Positions 48,380-56,858 are shown, counted from the stretch's first letter. The stretch: 64,000 nt of DNA from Xylanibacter rodentium (GCF_013166575.1 NZ_JABKKE010000010.1:1-64000); one strand, 5' to 3'. Notes: generated by a model not told the origin, from the letters alone. Made by a program: numbers and translations.

Positions 48380-48535
48380 TTACTTAAAGAAGTCCTTAAC
48401 GTCTTCGTTAGGAACCATACGCTCATCAAAGATGTAAGCACCGGTCTTGGGGCTCTTCACCATCTTGATGACCTTTGTATAAGCACGCCCATCCTTTGAA
48501 CCTTCATGGAGGGTGGCGACGGTTTTCTTTGCCAT
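48380..48535 (-). CDS. DUF4295 small basic protein
   Basis: A 51-residue protein (MAKKTVATLHEGSKDGR... ending DVKDFFK) matching the DUF4295 family, which sits beside rpmG/rpmB in nearly all Bacteroidota. It is small, basic and conserved, so it is probably ribosome-associated, but no function is established. The gene is 23 bp downstream of rpmG. Confidence 0.88.
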   Translation of the reverse strand: MAKKTVATLHEGSKDGRAYTKVIKMVKSPKTGAYIFDERMVPNEDVKDFFK

Positions 48536-48558
48536 ATCTTAAGCGCTATATTATATAG

Positions 48559-48747
48559 TTATTTAATCTCTTTGTGAAGCGTCATCTTCTTCATAATAGG
48601 ATTGTACTTCATCAATTCCATTCTCTCGGGAGTGTTCTTACGATTCTTTGTCGTAACGTAACGGCTTGTGCCGGGCAGTCCACTGTTCTTGATTTCAGTA
48701 CACTCCAGAATGACCTGTACTCTGTTGCCTTTTGCTTTCTTTGCCAT
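48559..48747 (-). CDS. rpmG: 50S ribosomal protein L33
   Basis: 62 residues. It begins [18 protein letters not shown] and ends with the L33 core [16 protein letters not shown]. The zinc-binding CxxC pairs are absent (C- type, zinc-independent). It is 5 bp downstream of rpmB. Confidence 0.95.
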   Translation of the reverse strand: MAKKAKGNRVQVILECTEIKNSGLPGTSRYVTTKNRKNTPERMELMKYNPIMKKMTLHKEIK

Positions 48748-48752
48748 AGTGC

Positions 48753-49016
48753 TTAGTCTCCTATTACTTTAATGTCTTTCCACTCGCAAAATCCCTTTGC
48801 TACAGCCTGCTTAAGAGCGGCGTCGAGACCCACCTTGTTAATCATACGCAATCCGGCGGCACTGATCTTCAAACTAATCCAACATTCCTCTTCTACATAA
48901 TAGAATTTCTTGCTGAACAGATTTACATCAAAGCTACGCTTGGTGCGATGTTTTGAGTGGGACACATGATTACCTATCTGTGCTTTCTTTCCCGTAATCT
49001 GACAAATCTTCGACAT
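48753..49016 (-). CDS. rpmB: 50S ribosomal protein L28
   Basis: 87 residues with the L28 start [21 protein letters not shown] and the typical [13 protein letters not shown] RSFDVNLF block. It is first in the rpmB-rpmG-DUF4295 unit, with a well-formed promoter upstream. Confidence 0.95.
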   Translation of the reverse strand: MSKICQITGKKAQIGNHVSHSKHRTKRSFDVNLFSKKFYYVEEECWISLKISAAGLRMINKVGLDAALKQAVAKGFCEWKDIKVIGD

Positions 49017-49066
49017 TTCTATCTAAGTTTTTGATTCCTTTTTTATAACTTATTCCAAACAGAGTG

Positions 49067-49097
49067 CAAAGTTAATATATTTTTTATAATATCCAAA
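49067..49097 (-). promoter_or_regulatory. rpmB operon promoter
   Basis: Minus strand: -33 TTTG (49097-49094), 19-bp spacer, -7 TAACTTTG (49074-49067). It is 50 bp before the L28 ATG and one of the two cleanest consensus promoters in the window. Confidence 0.75.
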
Positions 49098-49139
49098 ACA
49101 TTAACCCAAAAGAATCAATATTTTAAGAAATATTTTATA

Positions 49140-49688
49140 TTATTCTGCTATACCCTCCTTTTTAGACACTTCAGTAGCATCTGCATTTTCTGCATCGGCG
49201 CTCTCTCCTTTCAGAAAATCCAGAAACATCTGCAAAGCCTTGTTGGTAGCTATGGCAAGATTGATATCTCTGCCATGGTCCTCTTCCACCTTGTATGTCA
49301 CCACCTTATCGCGTGAACCGCATGCCAGCCATATCGTTCCTACCGGTATTCCGGGCGAGCCGCCCGACGGTCCGGCTATTCCGGTGGCGGCAATGGCATA
49401 GTCAGTGCAAAGAGTCTTACAGGCTCCTTTCACCATGCTCACGGCCACATCCTCGCATACTGCCGTCTTTTCCATCAGAATGTCATGGCTTACACCTAAC
49501 AGACTTTCCTTCACCTCGTTTACATAAGATATAATGCCTCCCTTGAAATATTTTGAAGCTCCCGGCATGGATATAATCGCCTCTGCTATACGTCCGCCGG
49601 TACAGCTCTCGGCTGTTCCCAGCGTCTTCTCCATTTCCCAAAGTTGCAGACTTATCTCCCTGCTGATTATCTTACTTTCAAAATCCAT
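49140..49688 (-). CDS. CinA C-terminal family protein (nicotinamide-nucleotide amidase)
   Basis: A 182-residue single-domain CinA_C protein with AESCTGGRIAEA, YFKGGIISYVNE and ATGIAGPSGGSPGIPVGT. Stand-alone members (PncC) hydrolyse nicotinamide mononucleotide to the acid form in NAD recycling. The N-terminal MoCF-like domain of full CinA is absent. The Asp/Glu-rich tail (ESADAENADATEVSKKEG) is probably disordered. The gene lies 7 bp after tsaD and is the last of map-tsaD-cinA. Confidence 0.9.
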   Translation of the reverse strand: MDFESKIISREISLQLWEMEKTLGTAESCTGGRIAEAIISMPGASKYFKGGIISYVNEVKESLLGVSHDILMEKTAVCEDVAVSMVKGACKTLCTDYAIAATGIAGPSGGSPGIPVGTIWLACGSRDKVVTYKVEEDHGRDINLAIATNKALQMFLDFLKGESADAENADATEVSKKEGIAE

Positions 49689-49695
49689 ATGTTTT

Positions 49696-50730
49696 TTATT
49701 TAAATGTTACCTTTGAGAATGCAGGCTTGTCTATGCTGCAAAAGTCACCGTCCAGATATTTATAATATCCCGTAATGCCGATCATTGCCGCATTGTCCGT
49801 TGTATAGCTGAATTTCGGGATGTATATTGTCCATCCGTAGCGTTCGGCGTGGTCGCGGAAAGCATTGCGCAGCCCGTTGTTGGCACTCACGCCCCCGGCC
49901 ACTGCCACATGGTTGATGCCGGTCTGCTTCACTGCCTTGCGCAACTTCTTCATCAGAATGTCCACGACGGTATATTCCAGACTGGCAGCAATGTCTTCCT
50001 TATGCTTCTCGATGAAGTCCGGCTCTGCAGCCACCCAGTCGCGCATCGAATACAGGAATGATGTCTTCAATCCGCTGAAGCTGTAGTCAAGCCCCGGTAT
50101 CTGAGGCTCGGCAAACTTGTAGGCATGCGGATTGCCCTGCCGGGCCAGACGGTCTATTATCGGCCCTCCCGGATATCCCAGCCCCATCACCTTGGAGCAC
50201 TTGTCGATGGCCTCTCCTGCCGCGTCGTCTATCGTCTGCCCGAGCACCTGCATGTCGTTATAGGCATTCACACGCACTATCTGCGAGTTCCCGCCGCTTA
50301 CGAGCAGACACAGGAACGGCAGCGGCGGCAGCGGCGCATCGGAACCATCCTCACGGATAAAGTGTGCAAGCACATGTCCCTGCAGATGGTTGACATCTAT
50401 CAGCGGTATGCCGAGCGAGCGAGCGAATCCTTTGGCAAAACTCACCCCGACGAGCAACGAGCCCATCAGTCCCGGACCACGCGTGAAGGCGACAGCTGAC
50501 AGCTGCTCCTTGGATATCCCGGCACGCTTAACGGCCTGATCCACCACCGGCACCACATTCTGCTGATGGGCGCGCGAGGCCAGTTCCGGCACAACCCCAC
50601 CATAGCTCCTGTGTATCTCCTGACTCGCCGTGACATTGCTCAGCAGCACCCCGTCGCGAAGCACGGCTGCCGACGTATCGTCGCAGCTGCTCTCTATACC
50701 TAATATATATATATGCTTATCGTCAGCCAT
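49696..50730 (-). CDS. tsaD: tRNA N6-adenosine threonylcarbamoyltransferase TsaD
   Basis: A 344-residue ASKHA-fold protein with ILGIESSCDDTSAAV, the metal-site HLQGH (H-x3-H) and GGVSANNGLR. It transfers the threonylcarbamoyl group to A37 of ANN-decoding tRNAs with TsaB/TsaE. It is universal and usually essential. It is 10 bp downstream of map. Confidence 0.97.
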   Translation of the reverse strand: MADDKHIYILGIESSCDDTSAAVLRDGVLLSNVTASQEIHRSYGGVVPELASRAHQQNVVPVVDQAVKRAGISKEQLSAVAFTRGPGLMGSLLVGVSFAKGFARSLGIPLIDVNHLQGHVLAHFIREDGSDAPLPPLPFLCLLVSGGNSQIVRVNAYNDMQVLGQTIDDAAGEAIDKCSKVMGLGYPGGPIIDRLARQGNPHAYKFAEPQIPGLDYSFSGLKTSFLYSMRDWVAAEPDFIEKHKEDIAASLEYTVVDILMKKLRKAVKQTGINHVAVAGGVSANNGLRNAFRDHAERYGWTIYIPKFSYTTDNAAMIGITGYYKYLDGDFCSIDKPAFSKVTFK

Positions 50731-50740
50731 GTACCATCTT

Positions 50741-51601
50741 CTATCTTGTCAATATCTCAACGCCGTGTTCTGTCATGAGAAACGTGTGCTCCCATTGTGC
50801 GCTGGGTTTCTCGTCGCCCGTGATGACCTCCCAGCCATACTCGTCGTCGGCATCGATGAACACCTTCCACGTTCCCATATTAATCATGGGCTCGATGGTA
50901 AACACCATGCCCGGCACGAGCAGCATACCGGTGCCGCGATAACCGTAGTGTGCCACTTCCGGCTCCTCGTGAAACTTCAGCCCCACTCCATGTCCGCAAA
51001 GATCGCGCACCACTCCGTAGTGATATTTGTCGGCATGTTTCTGTATGGCGTGGCCGATGTCACCGACAAAACAATATGGCTTTGCCGTCTCGGCCCCTAT
51101 CTCCAGGCACTCCTTTGCCACCCTCACGAGCTGTTCCTTTTCGGGGGTTGTCTTGCCTATTATGAACATTCGGGAGGCATCGGCATAATAGCCGTCAAGA
51201 ATAGTCGTAAAATCCACATTGATAATGTCGCCCTCCTGCAGCACATCCTCTTCTTTCGGAATGCCGTGGCACACTACCTCGTTGATGCTTGTACACACGC
51301 TTTTGGGAAAACCTTCATAGTTGAGGCATGCCGGTACGGCTCCGTGCCCCACACAATAGTCATAACAAATCTTGTCTATTTCCAGTGTATTCATACCTGC
51401 ATGTATATGTTTTGCCACCTCGTCGAGTACACCGGTGTTCACTTCGCCGCTCTTCCTGATGCCCTCTATCTGCTCGGGAGTCAGTATCAAGTCGCGGGTA
51501 GGTACGAGTTTGCCTTTGTTCTCCCAATACATCACCTGCTTATCCAGCTCGGTGACTCCCTGCGATGGGTCAACGTGCCATCTTCTCTTCTTCTTAAACA
51601 T
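50741..51601 (-). CDS. map: Methionine aminopeptidase, type I
   Basis: Start at ATG 51601 (MFKKKRRWHVDPSQG). The in-frame start at 51661 is rejected because it lies upstream of the -7 element at 51629-51636. About 286 residues. Metal ligands are in VDFTTILDGYYADASR (two Asp), GHGVGLKFHEEP (His), FTIEPMI (Glu) and the final Glu of WEHTFL. It removes the initiator Met from nascent proteins. The short N-terminal extension with an RRW motif is typical of Bacteroidota Map. Confidence 0.95.
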   Translation of the reverse strand: MFKKKRRWHVDPSQGVTELDKQVMYWENKGKLVPTRDLILTPEQIEGIRKSGEVNTGVLDEVAKHIHAGMNTLEIDKICYDYCVGHGAVPACLNYEGFPKSVCTSINEVVCHGIPKEEDVLQEGDIINVDFTTILDGYYADASRMFIIGKTTPEKEQLVRVAKECLEIGAETAKPYCFVGDIGHAIQKHADKYHYGVVRDLCGHGVGLKFHEEPEVAHYGYRGTGMLLVPGMVFTIEPMINMGTWKVFIDADDEYGWEVITGDEKPSAQWEHTFLMTEHGVEILTR

Positions 51602-51628
51602 AATTGCGTATGCTTTTAAAAAACACTG

Positions 51629-51636
51629 CAAAAGTA
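51629..51636 (-). promoter_or_regulatory. -7 element for map-tsaD-cinA
   Basis: Minus-strand TACTTTTG (51636-51629), 27 bp upstream of the map ATG at 51601. Confidence 0.5.
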
Positions 51637-52179
51637 CAATAATTCTTTCAAATAACTGCAACTATAACAGTTTTCTTGTATTTAAAAACATCGATAATAA
51701 AAGCGTTATAAAATACTTTTTATGTACTTTCGCTACATTGCCGCCTCGTCATGTTGTGGCAAAACAAAGGAAAAGCCTTATAACTATTTTATTGACGCCC
51801 CTCAGGACGAATTCTCCAAAAAACGGAAACAATTCTCCGAAACGCAAATTTCGGTATGAAAAATGCGGTCCGAATTCTCCGTTTTATCGATTTAACATAT
51901 GTTAATGGGTACATCGGGACTGCCAATTCTCCGCTTTTTCAAGAAACATGTTGGTTTTTCTGACAACTGCGTCATGCCTCCTTCGTTCACGCAACACAGC
52001 ACAGATGCACAGCCATACACCCTGTCCCCGTAAACTTCACTGACAAAGCGACGTATGCCCGTCATGTGTCTACCACAACCTGACGCGCAGACAATGTCAA
52101 AATTATTGGTGCAATATCAAAAACGGAGAATTCGGAGAATTGAAAAACAAGGTATACACTATATACGATTCACGTATGG

Positions 52180-52233
52180 TATATTTCAATCTGTTATATA
52201 TAATATATATTATATATAACAGATTGAAATATA
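52180..52233. repeat. 54-bp perfect palindrome
   Basis: Every base from 52180 to 52206 is complementary to its mirror between 52233 and 52207, with no spacer. The outer arms carry TATATTTCAATCTG; the central part is alternating A/T. It could extrude as a cruciform or form a long RNA hairpin on either strand. Confidence 0.95.
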
Positions 52234-52271
52234 AAATATTTGATTACAATATATAAGAAGCAGTTGTACAC

Positions 52272-52314
52272 CCTGTTTTCGGAGATTCTCCGTTTTCAAT
52301 TCTCCGAAAACAGG
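52272..52314. repeat. 14-bp-arm inverted repeat built from the GGAGAATT motif
   Basis: CCTGTTTTCGGAGA (52272-52285) and TCTCCGAAAACAGG (52301-52314) pair perfectly across a 15-nt loop. On the plus strand an A-rich, not T-rich, tract follows 10 bp later, so it does not look like a standard terminator for plus-strand transcripts. Confidence 0.7.
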
Positions 52315-52634
52315 CACTTTTGTAATAAAAAAAACCGAACCACATCCGCCGTATTCCATATTTAAAACGCATTATGGAACAAACACCGCTTTATTCTGTA
52401 AACATATTACGCAGTGTATCCGACGGAGAAAACGGAGAATTGGCTGTCCCAAAACACCCATTAACATATCTTAAATCGGTAAAACGGAGAATTCAAGCAG
52501 CACTTTTCGTCCCCAAAACACCCTTCCGAGAACCCGCTGCGCCGTTTTTCTTGCCCGTTTTCACCTCCGTTGCCGGAAGGCCATGCCGTGCAAAAGTACC
52601 AAAAACATCATCCGCCAACGCAATATAACATCAC

Positions 52635-52735
52635 AAACAGCCGCTTTCATATACCCAAAGCGGCACTTTCGCATCCTCAAAGTGCCACTTTCACACTGCA
52701 AAAGTGCCGCTTTCGCATCTCCAAAGTGCCGCTTT
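52635..52735. repeat. 22-bp periodic semi-palindrome array, locus 3
   Basis: Units are centred at 52641 (degenerate AAACAGCCGCTTT), 52663 (AAAGCGGCACTTT), 52685 (AAAGTGCCACTTT), 52707 and 52729 (both AAAGTGCCGCTTT). All are exactly 22 bp apart. The array lies about 130 bp beyond the 3' end of the ECF sigma-factor gene, in the gene-free island. Confidence 0.85.
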
Positions 52736-52864
52736 CACAATATCCGTCAGAGATGAAACAAGTTTCACTTTGCTCACCTTCTCATCCTCCCCATGGAAAT
52801 ATTGAAAAACGGCTACCCCTTGATGGCAGATATCCAATCGTAAAAATCTACACACAATTTAAAG

Positions 52865-53383
52865 TCATGCCAACATGCGCCTCATATACATCCTCATCAT
52901 CTTACGCGCAATGCCCAGACGGTTTTCCACGCTCTTGTAGTTTTCATGGAGACACTCCGATATTTCCGACACTTGCATGCCCTCGACCACGTTCATACGA
53001 TATATGCTGCGCTGTCCGGCCGACAGTCGGGCCATGCCACGCTCCAGAATCTCGCATATGTCGACAGCCGAATATACCGAGCTGCAACCGGCCTCGCCCA
53101 ACTTGCCCGACACCTTGTGTATATAATGCTCATATTCCTCAACCACCGCACGATGCCGCAGGTAATCATATATCATATTGCGCGCCATTGTATATACAAG
53201 GCACGGCAACGTGACAGCAGAGACTATCTTGTCCGATTCAAGCAATTTCAGAAATATATCATGCACGATATCCTCGCTTTCAGCCGAATAGTCCATGCGT
53301 TTTAAGACAAAGGCCTTCACCTCTCCGACATGCAGACGATAGTAGTCTGTTATCAGTCTTTTGGAAACTTCAGGTTCTGTCAT
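52865..53383 (-). CDS. ECF-type RNA polymerase sigma factor
   Basis: Start at ATG 53383 (MTEPEVSKRL), chosen because the next in-frame start upstream (53446) precedes the -7 element at 53413-53420. About 172 residues. Region 2 has EDIVHDIFLKLLE and MARNMIYDYLRHR. Region 4 has LSAGQRSIYRMNVVEGMQVSEIS and an HTH near ENYKSVENRLGIARK. It resembles the sigma-70 family members of Bacteroidales that pair with FecR anti-sigma factors, but no anti-sigma gene is adjacent. Its regulon is unknown. It would recognise a promoter different from the TAnnTTTG type. Confidence 0.9.
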   Translation of the reverse strand: MTEPEVSKRLITDYYRLHVGEVKAFVLKRMDYSAESEDIVHDIFLKLLESDKIVSAVTLPCLVYTMARNMIYDYLRHRAVVEEYEHYIHKVSGKLGEAGCSSVYSAVDICEILERGMARLSAGQRSIYRMNVVEGMQVSEISECLHENYKSVENRLGIARKMMRMYMRRMLA

Positions 53384-53412
53384 TTGTTTTATAGCTTTTA
53401 GTTTGTCAAAGG

Positions 53413-53420
53413 CAAAGTTA
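53413..53420 (-). promoter_or_regulatory. -7 element for the ECF sigma gene
   Basis: Minus-strand TAACTTTG (53420-53413), 30 bp before the chosen ATG. This suggests transcription by the main sigma factor rather than autoregulation. Confidence 0.5.
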
Positions 53421-53636
53421 ACATTTTCCCGACTAAAAACATACACAATGCCGTTTAAAAATCATCAGACAACCAAATATTCACCCTCTAAACGACAAAT
53501 CATACACCGCTGAAAACTCCGCAAGGCATGTCCGGACGAAACATGAAATACAAGTATTCAGATGACTTTTTCTCAAAAGGAATCATACGGTAAGGATACT
53601 CTTCCGCACTTTGTACAAACGTGGATGTACTCCGTA

Positions 53637-54335
53637 TCATTCTGATACAAGCCGCACACTGTGCCTGTATTGGCGACTGTGAAAATAGGAATCGAAATAG
53701 TCACTGCCGAAACACAGTCCGTAAGCAGAATCGTCAACGTTCCCGTCGGAACTCCAATAAAAACGGCGTACCCCCACAGCGCTGGATGTCCCGCTCTCAA
53801 CGGAACGGGGTGAAGAGCTCCAATAATAACCGAGTACACCCACATAGAGAGACGACGAACCGCCGTACCAACCGGCGGCAGGAAGAAAAATCGACTTGCC
53901 ATTATTACCGATGACAATATAGCCCTCGTTGCCGTCTTGTACAGTCCATTCTTTCTTACATTTATTTACCAACTCGTCTATCTCCGCTTTTGTCGGCAGG
54001 CGCCAGCTGCCGCCCCAGTTCGCAAGGTCAGATGTTTCACCCCAAGCAAAGTAAGAGCCGTAGCCGGAGGGAGAAGAGGCGCCGACATTGCACGTAGCCC
54101 ACTTCACGCTAAGACCGAGGTCTACATAGTCGTGACCGGAAATGCTACCGGTGAGGGGCTTCGCGGATTCCGCCACAGCCTGTGACTTGGGCTTTACTGG
54201 GTTTCGGCTTTGGGACAGAAGGACACCATTGCTCCGAGACGACTTTGGAAATTTACGAAGCATCTTGTTTGGGGCATCGGCTGACAGACAGGAGATGTCG
54301 CATAAAAAGAAAACAAACAATATTATTCTGTACAT
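53637..54335 (-). CDS. FISUMP-domain secreted protein
   Basis: Start at ATG 54335, giving the signal peptide MYRIILFVFFLCDISCLSA; an upstream start would prepend a second hydrophobic stretch. About 232 residues. A low-complexity Ser/Lys linker (about 20-65) precedes a Fibrobacter succinogenes major paralogous (FISUMP) domain. The domain shows YVDLGLSVKWATCNVGAS, FAWGETS, WRLPTKAEIDELV and a terminal SVRLV. FISUMP proteins are exported, abundant and multi-copy in Bacteroidales, with an uncertain, possibly surface-binding, role. It is 253 bp upstream of the sigma-factor gene on the same strand. Confidence 0.88.
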   Translation of the reverse strand: MYRIILFVFFLCDISCLSADAPNKMLRKFPKSSRSNGVLLSQSRNPVKPKSQAVAESAKPLTGSISGHDYVDLGLSVKWATCNVGASSPSGYGSYFAWGETSDLANWGGSWRLPTKAEIDELVNKCKKEWTVQDGNEGYIVIGNNGKSIFLPAAGWYGGSSSLYVGVLGYYWSSSPRSVESGTSSAVGVRRFYWSSDGNVDDSAYGLCFGSDYFDSYFHSRQYRHSVRLVSE

Positions 54336-54743
54336 ATCTCTTAACTTAATATATTGACAATATTCATAATTCATACTTCTGATATACAAAAGTATAAAAA
54401 AAAACGGAAACAAAAAGAAAATGCAGAAAAATACACAAGAAATCGCAAAAAACAGTGTCGATTGGATCAGATATGCAGCTAAACTTATCACAGTCTTGGC
54501 ACATGTCTTTCATGTCATACTCTTACAAAAGCAGAATCATAAAGCAGGAAAAGCAGGCATATCGCCAGTTTGTTGTATGTGGAATCAACTCCCTCGTCCT
54601 GCTATAGATATTCGGCTAAACCGTTATCTGCCCAATGCAACGGTTAAAGAGGGATATCCCCGCCCTCATACATTTTGGCACACTATTTGCTTTCATAGAA
54701 ACTAAAAAAATACAACAACCATATAACAAAAATAAAAAATATC
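54336..54743. other. Intergenic region upstream of htpG, no gene seen
   Basis: The only long plus-strand frame (54421-54705) lacks homology that I recognise and has no usable context. I see no consensus -7 element, tRNA or riboswitch. The htpG promoter must lie here but could not be located, so it may use a different sigma factor. Confidence 0.4.
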
Positions 54744-56798
54744 ATGCAGAAAGGTAATATCGGGGTTACAACCGAGAACATATTCCCCGTCATCAAAAAG
54801 TTCTTGTATTCGGATCATGAGATTTTCCTGCGCGAGATGGTATCCAACGCCGTCGACGCCACGCAGAAACTGAAGACACTTGCCGACAAGGGCGAATTCA
54901 AAGGCGAACTCGGCGACCTGACCGTGCGCATAGCCATAGACGAGGCTGCCGGCACCATCACCATCAGCGACCGGGGCATAGGCATGACCGAAGAAGAGAT
55001 TGACAAATACATCAACCAGATAGCATTCTCGGGAGTGAACGACTTTCTCGAAAAATATAAGGACAACGCCAACAACATAATCGGACATTTCGGACTCGGA
55101 TTCTACTCGTCGTTCATGGTGAGCAAGAAAGTGGAGATTGTCACACGCAGTCACAAAGACGGAGCAAAAGCCGTGAAATGGAGCTGCGACGGCAGTCCGG
55201 CATACGAAATCGACGACGCAGAGAAAGAAGACCGCGGTTCGGACATCATTCTCTACATCGATGACGACTGCAAGGAGTTTCTCGAAAAGAGCAAGATTGA
55301 GGAACTGCTCAACAAGTACTGCAAGTTCCTGCCAGTGCCCGTGGCTTTCGGAAAGAAGACTGAATGGAAAGACGGCAAGCAAGTGGATACCGACGAAGAC
55401 AACATCATAAACAATGTGGAACCGCTGTGGACAAAGGCACCGAGCACGCTCAAGGACGAAGACTACAAGTCGTTCTACCGCACGCTCTACCCCATGCAGG
55501 ACGAGCCCATGTTCTGGATTCACCTTAACGTGGACTACCCGTTCAACCTCACCGGCATACTCTACTTCCCGCGCATCAAGTCAAACATCGACCTGCAGCG
55601 CAACAAGATACAGCTATACTGCAACCAAGTCTTCGTCACAGACCAGGTCGAGGGCATCGTACCCGAGTTCCTCACGCTGCTGCACGGCGTGATTGACTCT
55701 CCGGACATCCCCCTCAACGTGAGCCGCTCATACCTGCAAAGTGACCGCGACGTAAAGAAGATTTCGACATACATCACAAAGAAAGTGAGCGACCGTCTGC
55801 AAAGCATCTTCAAGGAAGACCGCAAGGGATATGAAGAGAAGTGGGACGATCTGAAACTCTTCATCAACTACGGCATGCTCAGCGAGGAGAGCTTCTACGA
55901 TCGTGCAAAGGATTTCGCGCTGATGAAGGACAGCGAAGGAAAATACTTCACTTTCGACGAATACCGCACCCTGATCAAGGACAACCAGACCGACAAGGAC
56001 GGACAGCTTGTCTACCTCTACTCCACCGACAAGGAAGAGCAGTACAGCTACATCGAATCGGCCAAGGCCAAAGGATACAGCGTGATGATGCTCGACGGAC
56101 AGCTTGACGTTCCCGTCGTGTCAATGCTCGAGCAGAAGCTGGAGAAGAGTCGCTTTACCCGCGTGGACAGCGACATCATAGACCGTATCATCGCCAAGGA
56201 AGACATCAAGAAAAGCGAACTTAATGACGACGAACGTGACAATCTGTCAGACGTATTCCGCTCACAGATGCCACAACTTCCGAAATCGGAGTTCTACGTG
56301 GAGGTACAGAGCCTCGGCGAGACCGGCTCGCCTGTAGTCATAACGCAGAACGAGTACATGCGACGCATGAAAGACATGAGCCGCTTCCAGGCCGGAATGA
56401 ACTTCTACGCACAGATGCCCGACAGCTACAACCTTATCCTCAACAGCGACCATCCGCTGATAAAGAAGGTTGTCGACGACTGCGCCGCCAACACGGCAGA
56501 AGCACTGAAACCTATCGTCAGCGAACTGAAAGGCCAGGAAGCACGCCGCGCTGCCCTCAACCAAAGTCAGGGCAAGAAGAAGCCGGAGGAAATCACACAG
56601 GAAGAAAAAGACGATCTGCAGAACACCGAGAAAGCCATTACAGAGCAGAAAGACAAGAAAAAGGCCGTACTCACCGACTATGCCAAAGGCAACAGCATCG
56701 TACACCAGCTCATCGACCTCGCTCTCCTGCAAAACGGCATGCTCAAGGGCGCATCACTCGATGCGTTCCTCAAGCGCTCGATAGAACTGATAAAATAA
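54744..56798 (+). CDS. htpG: Molecular chaperone HtpG (Hsp90)
   Basis: A 684-residue protein. The N-terminal GHKL ATPase has LREMVSNAVDA, DRGIGMT and GHFGLGFYSSFMV. The middle domain includes YFPRIKSNIDLQRNKIQLYCNQVFV (ends only). A C-terminal dimerisation domain follows, with a charged stretch near 605-650 (KKKPEEITQEEKDD...KDKKK) longer than in E. coli HtpG (624 residues). It acts as an ATP-dependent chaperone in the cytoplasm under heat and other stress. It is a single gene with a strong terminator. Confidence 0.97.
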   Translation: MQKGNIGVTTENIFPVIKKFLYSDHEIFLREMVSNAVDATQKLKTLADKGEFKGELGDLTVRIAIDEAAGTITISDRGIGMTEEEIDKYINQIAFSGVNDFLEKYKDNANNIIGHFGLGFYSSFMVSKKVEIVTRSHKDGAKAVKWSCDGSPAYEIDDAEKEDRGSDIILYIDDDCKEFLEKSKIEELLNKYCKFLPVPVAFGKKTEWKDGKQVDTDEDNIINNVEPLWTKAPSTLKDEDYKSFYRTLYPMQDEPMFWIHLNVDYPFNLTGILYFPRIKSNIDLQRNKIQLYCNQVFVTDQVEGIVPEFLTLLHGVIDSPDIPLNVSRSYLQSDRDVKKISTYITKKVSDRLQSIFKEDRKGYEEKWDDLKLFINYGMLSEESFYDRAKDFALMKDSEGKYFTFDEYRTLIKDNQTDKDGQLVYLYSTDKEEQYSYIESAKAKGYSVMMLDGQLDVPVVSMLEQKLEKSRFTRVDSDIIDRIIAKEDIKKSELNDDERDNLSDVFRSQMPQLPKSEFYVEVQSLGETGSPVVITQNEYMRRMKDMSRFQAGMNFYAQMPDSYNLILNSDHPLIKKVVDDCAANTAEALKPIVSELKGQEARRAALNQSQGKKKPEEITQEEKDDLQNTEKAITEQKDKKKAVLTDYAKGNSIVHQLIDLALLQNGMLKGASLDAFLKRSIELIK

Positions 56799-56821
56799 GA
56801 TCCAAATTGTCTCGAAGCAAT

Positions 56822-56858
56822 CAGGGAGGATGCCATAATGCTTATGGTATCCTCCCTG
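56822..56858 (+). terminator. Intrinsic terminator after htpG
   Basis: Arms CAGGGAGGATGCCATAA (56822-56838) and TTATGGTATCCTCCCTG (56842-56858) pair over 17 bp with one G-U, followed by TTTTATAT. Confidence 0.9.

Larger units (their letters stand above)
51810..52493. repeat. Cluster of dispersed GGAGAATT motifs in a gene-free island
   Basis: Nine exact copies of GGAGAATT (either strand) lie at 51810, 51831, 51873, 51925, 52125, 52134, 52298, 52434 and 52486. Variants are at 52281 (GGAGATTCTCC) and 52425. Most are preceded by CG or ACG. Two pairs are spaced 9 bp (52125/52134, 52425/52434). No open frame across 51602-52864 looks like a real gene. The 9-bp spacing is compatible with remnants of a coding sequence of tripeptide repeats, or with protein-binding sites. 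Confidence 0.75.

Noticed and set aside
50630..51619. Plus-strand frame of 329 codons
   Set aside because: Antisense to map and the start of tsaD, with no domain.
52374..52628. Plus-strand frame of 84 codons in the repeat island
   Set aside because: It covers two GGAGAATT motifs and reads as ENGE-type low complexity; no supporting promoter. It might be a remnant of a mobile-element gene, but not an intact one.
52570..53214. Plus-strand frame of 214 codons
   Set aside because: It is antisense to the sigma factor and crosses the 22-bp array.
54421..54705. Plus-strand frame of 94 codons before htpG
   Set aside because: No recognisable family, no promoter, unusual composition; most likely chance.
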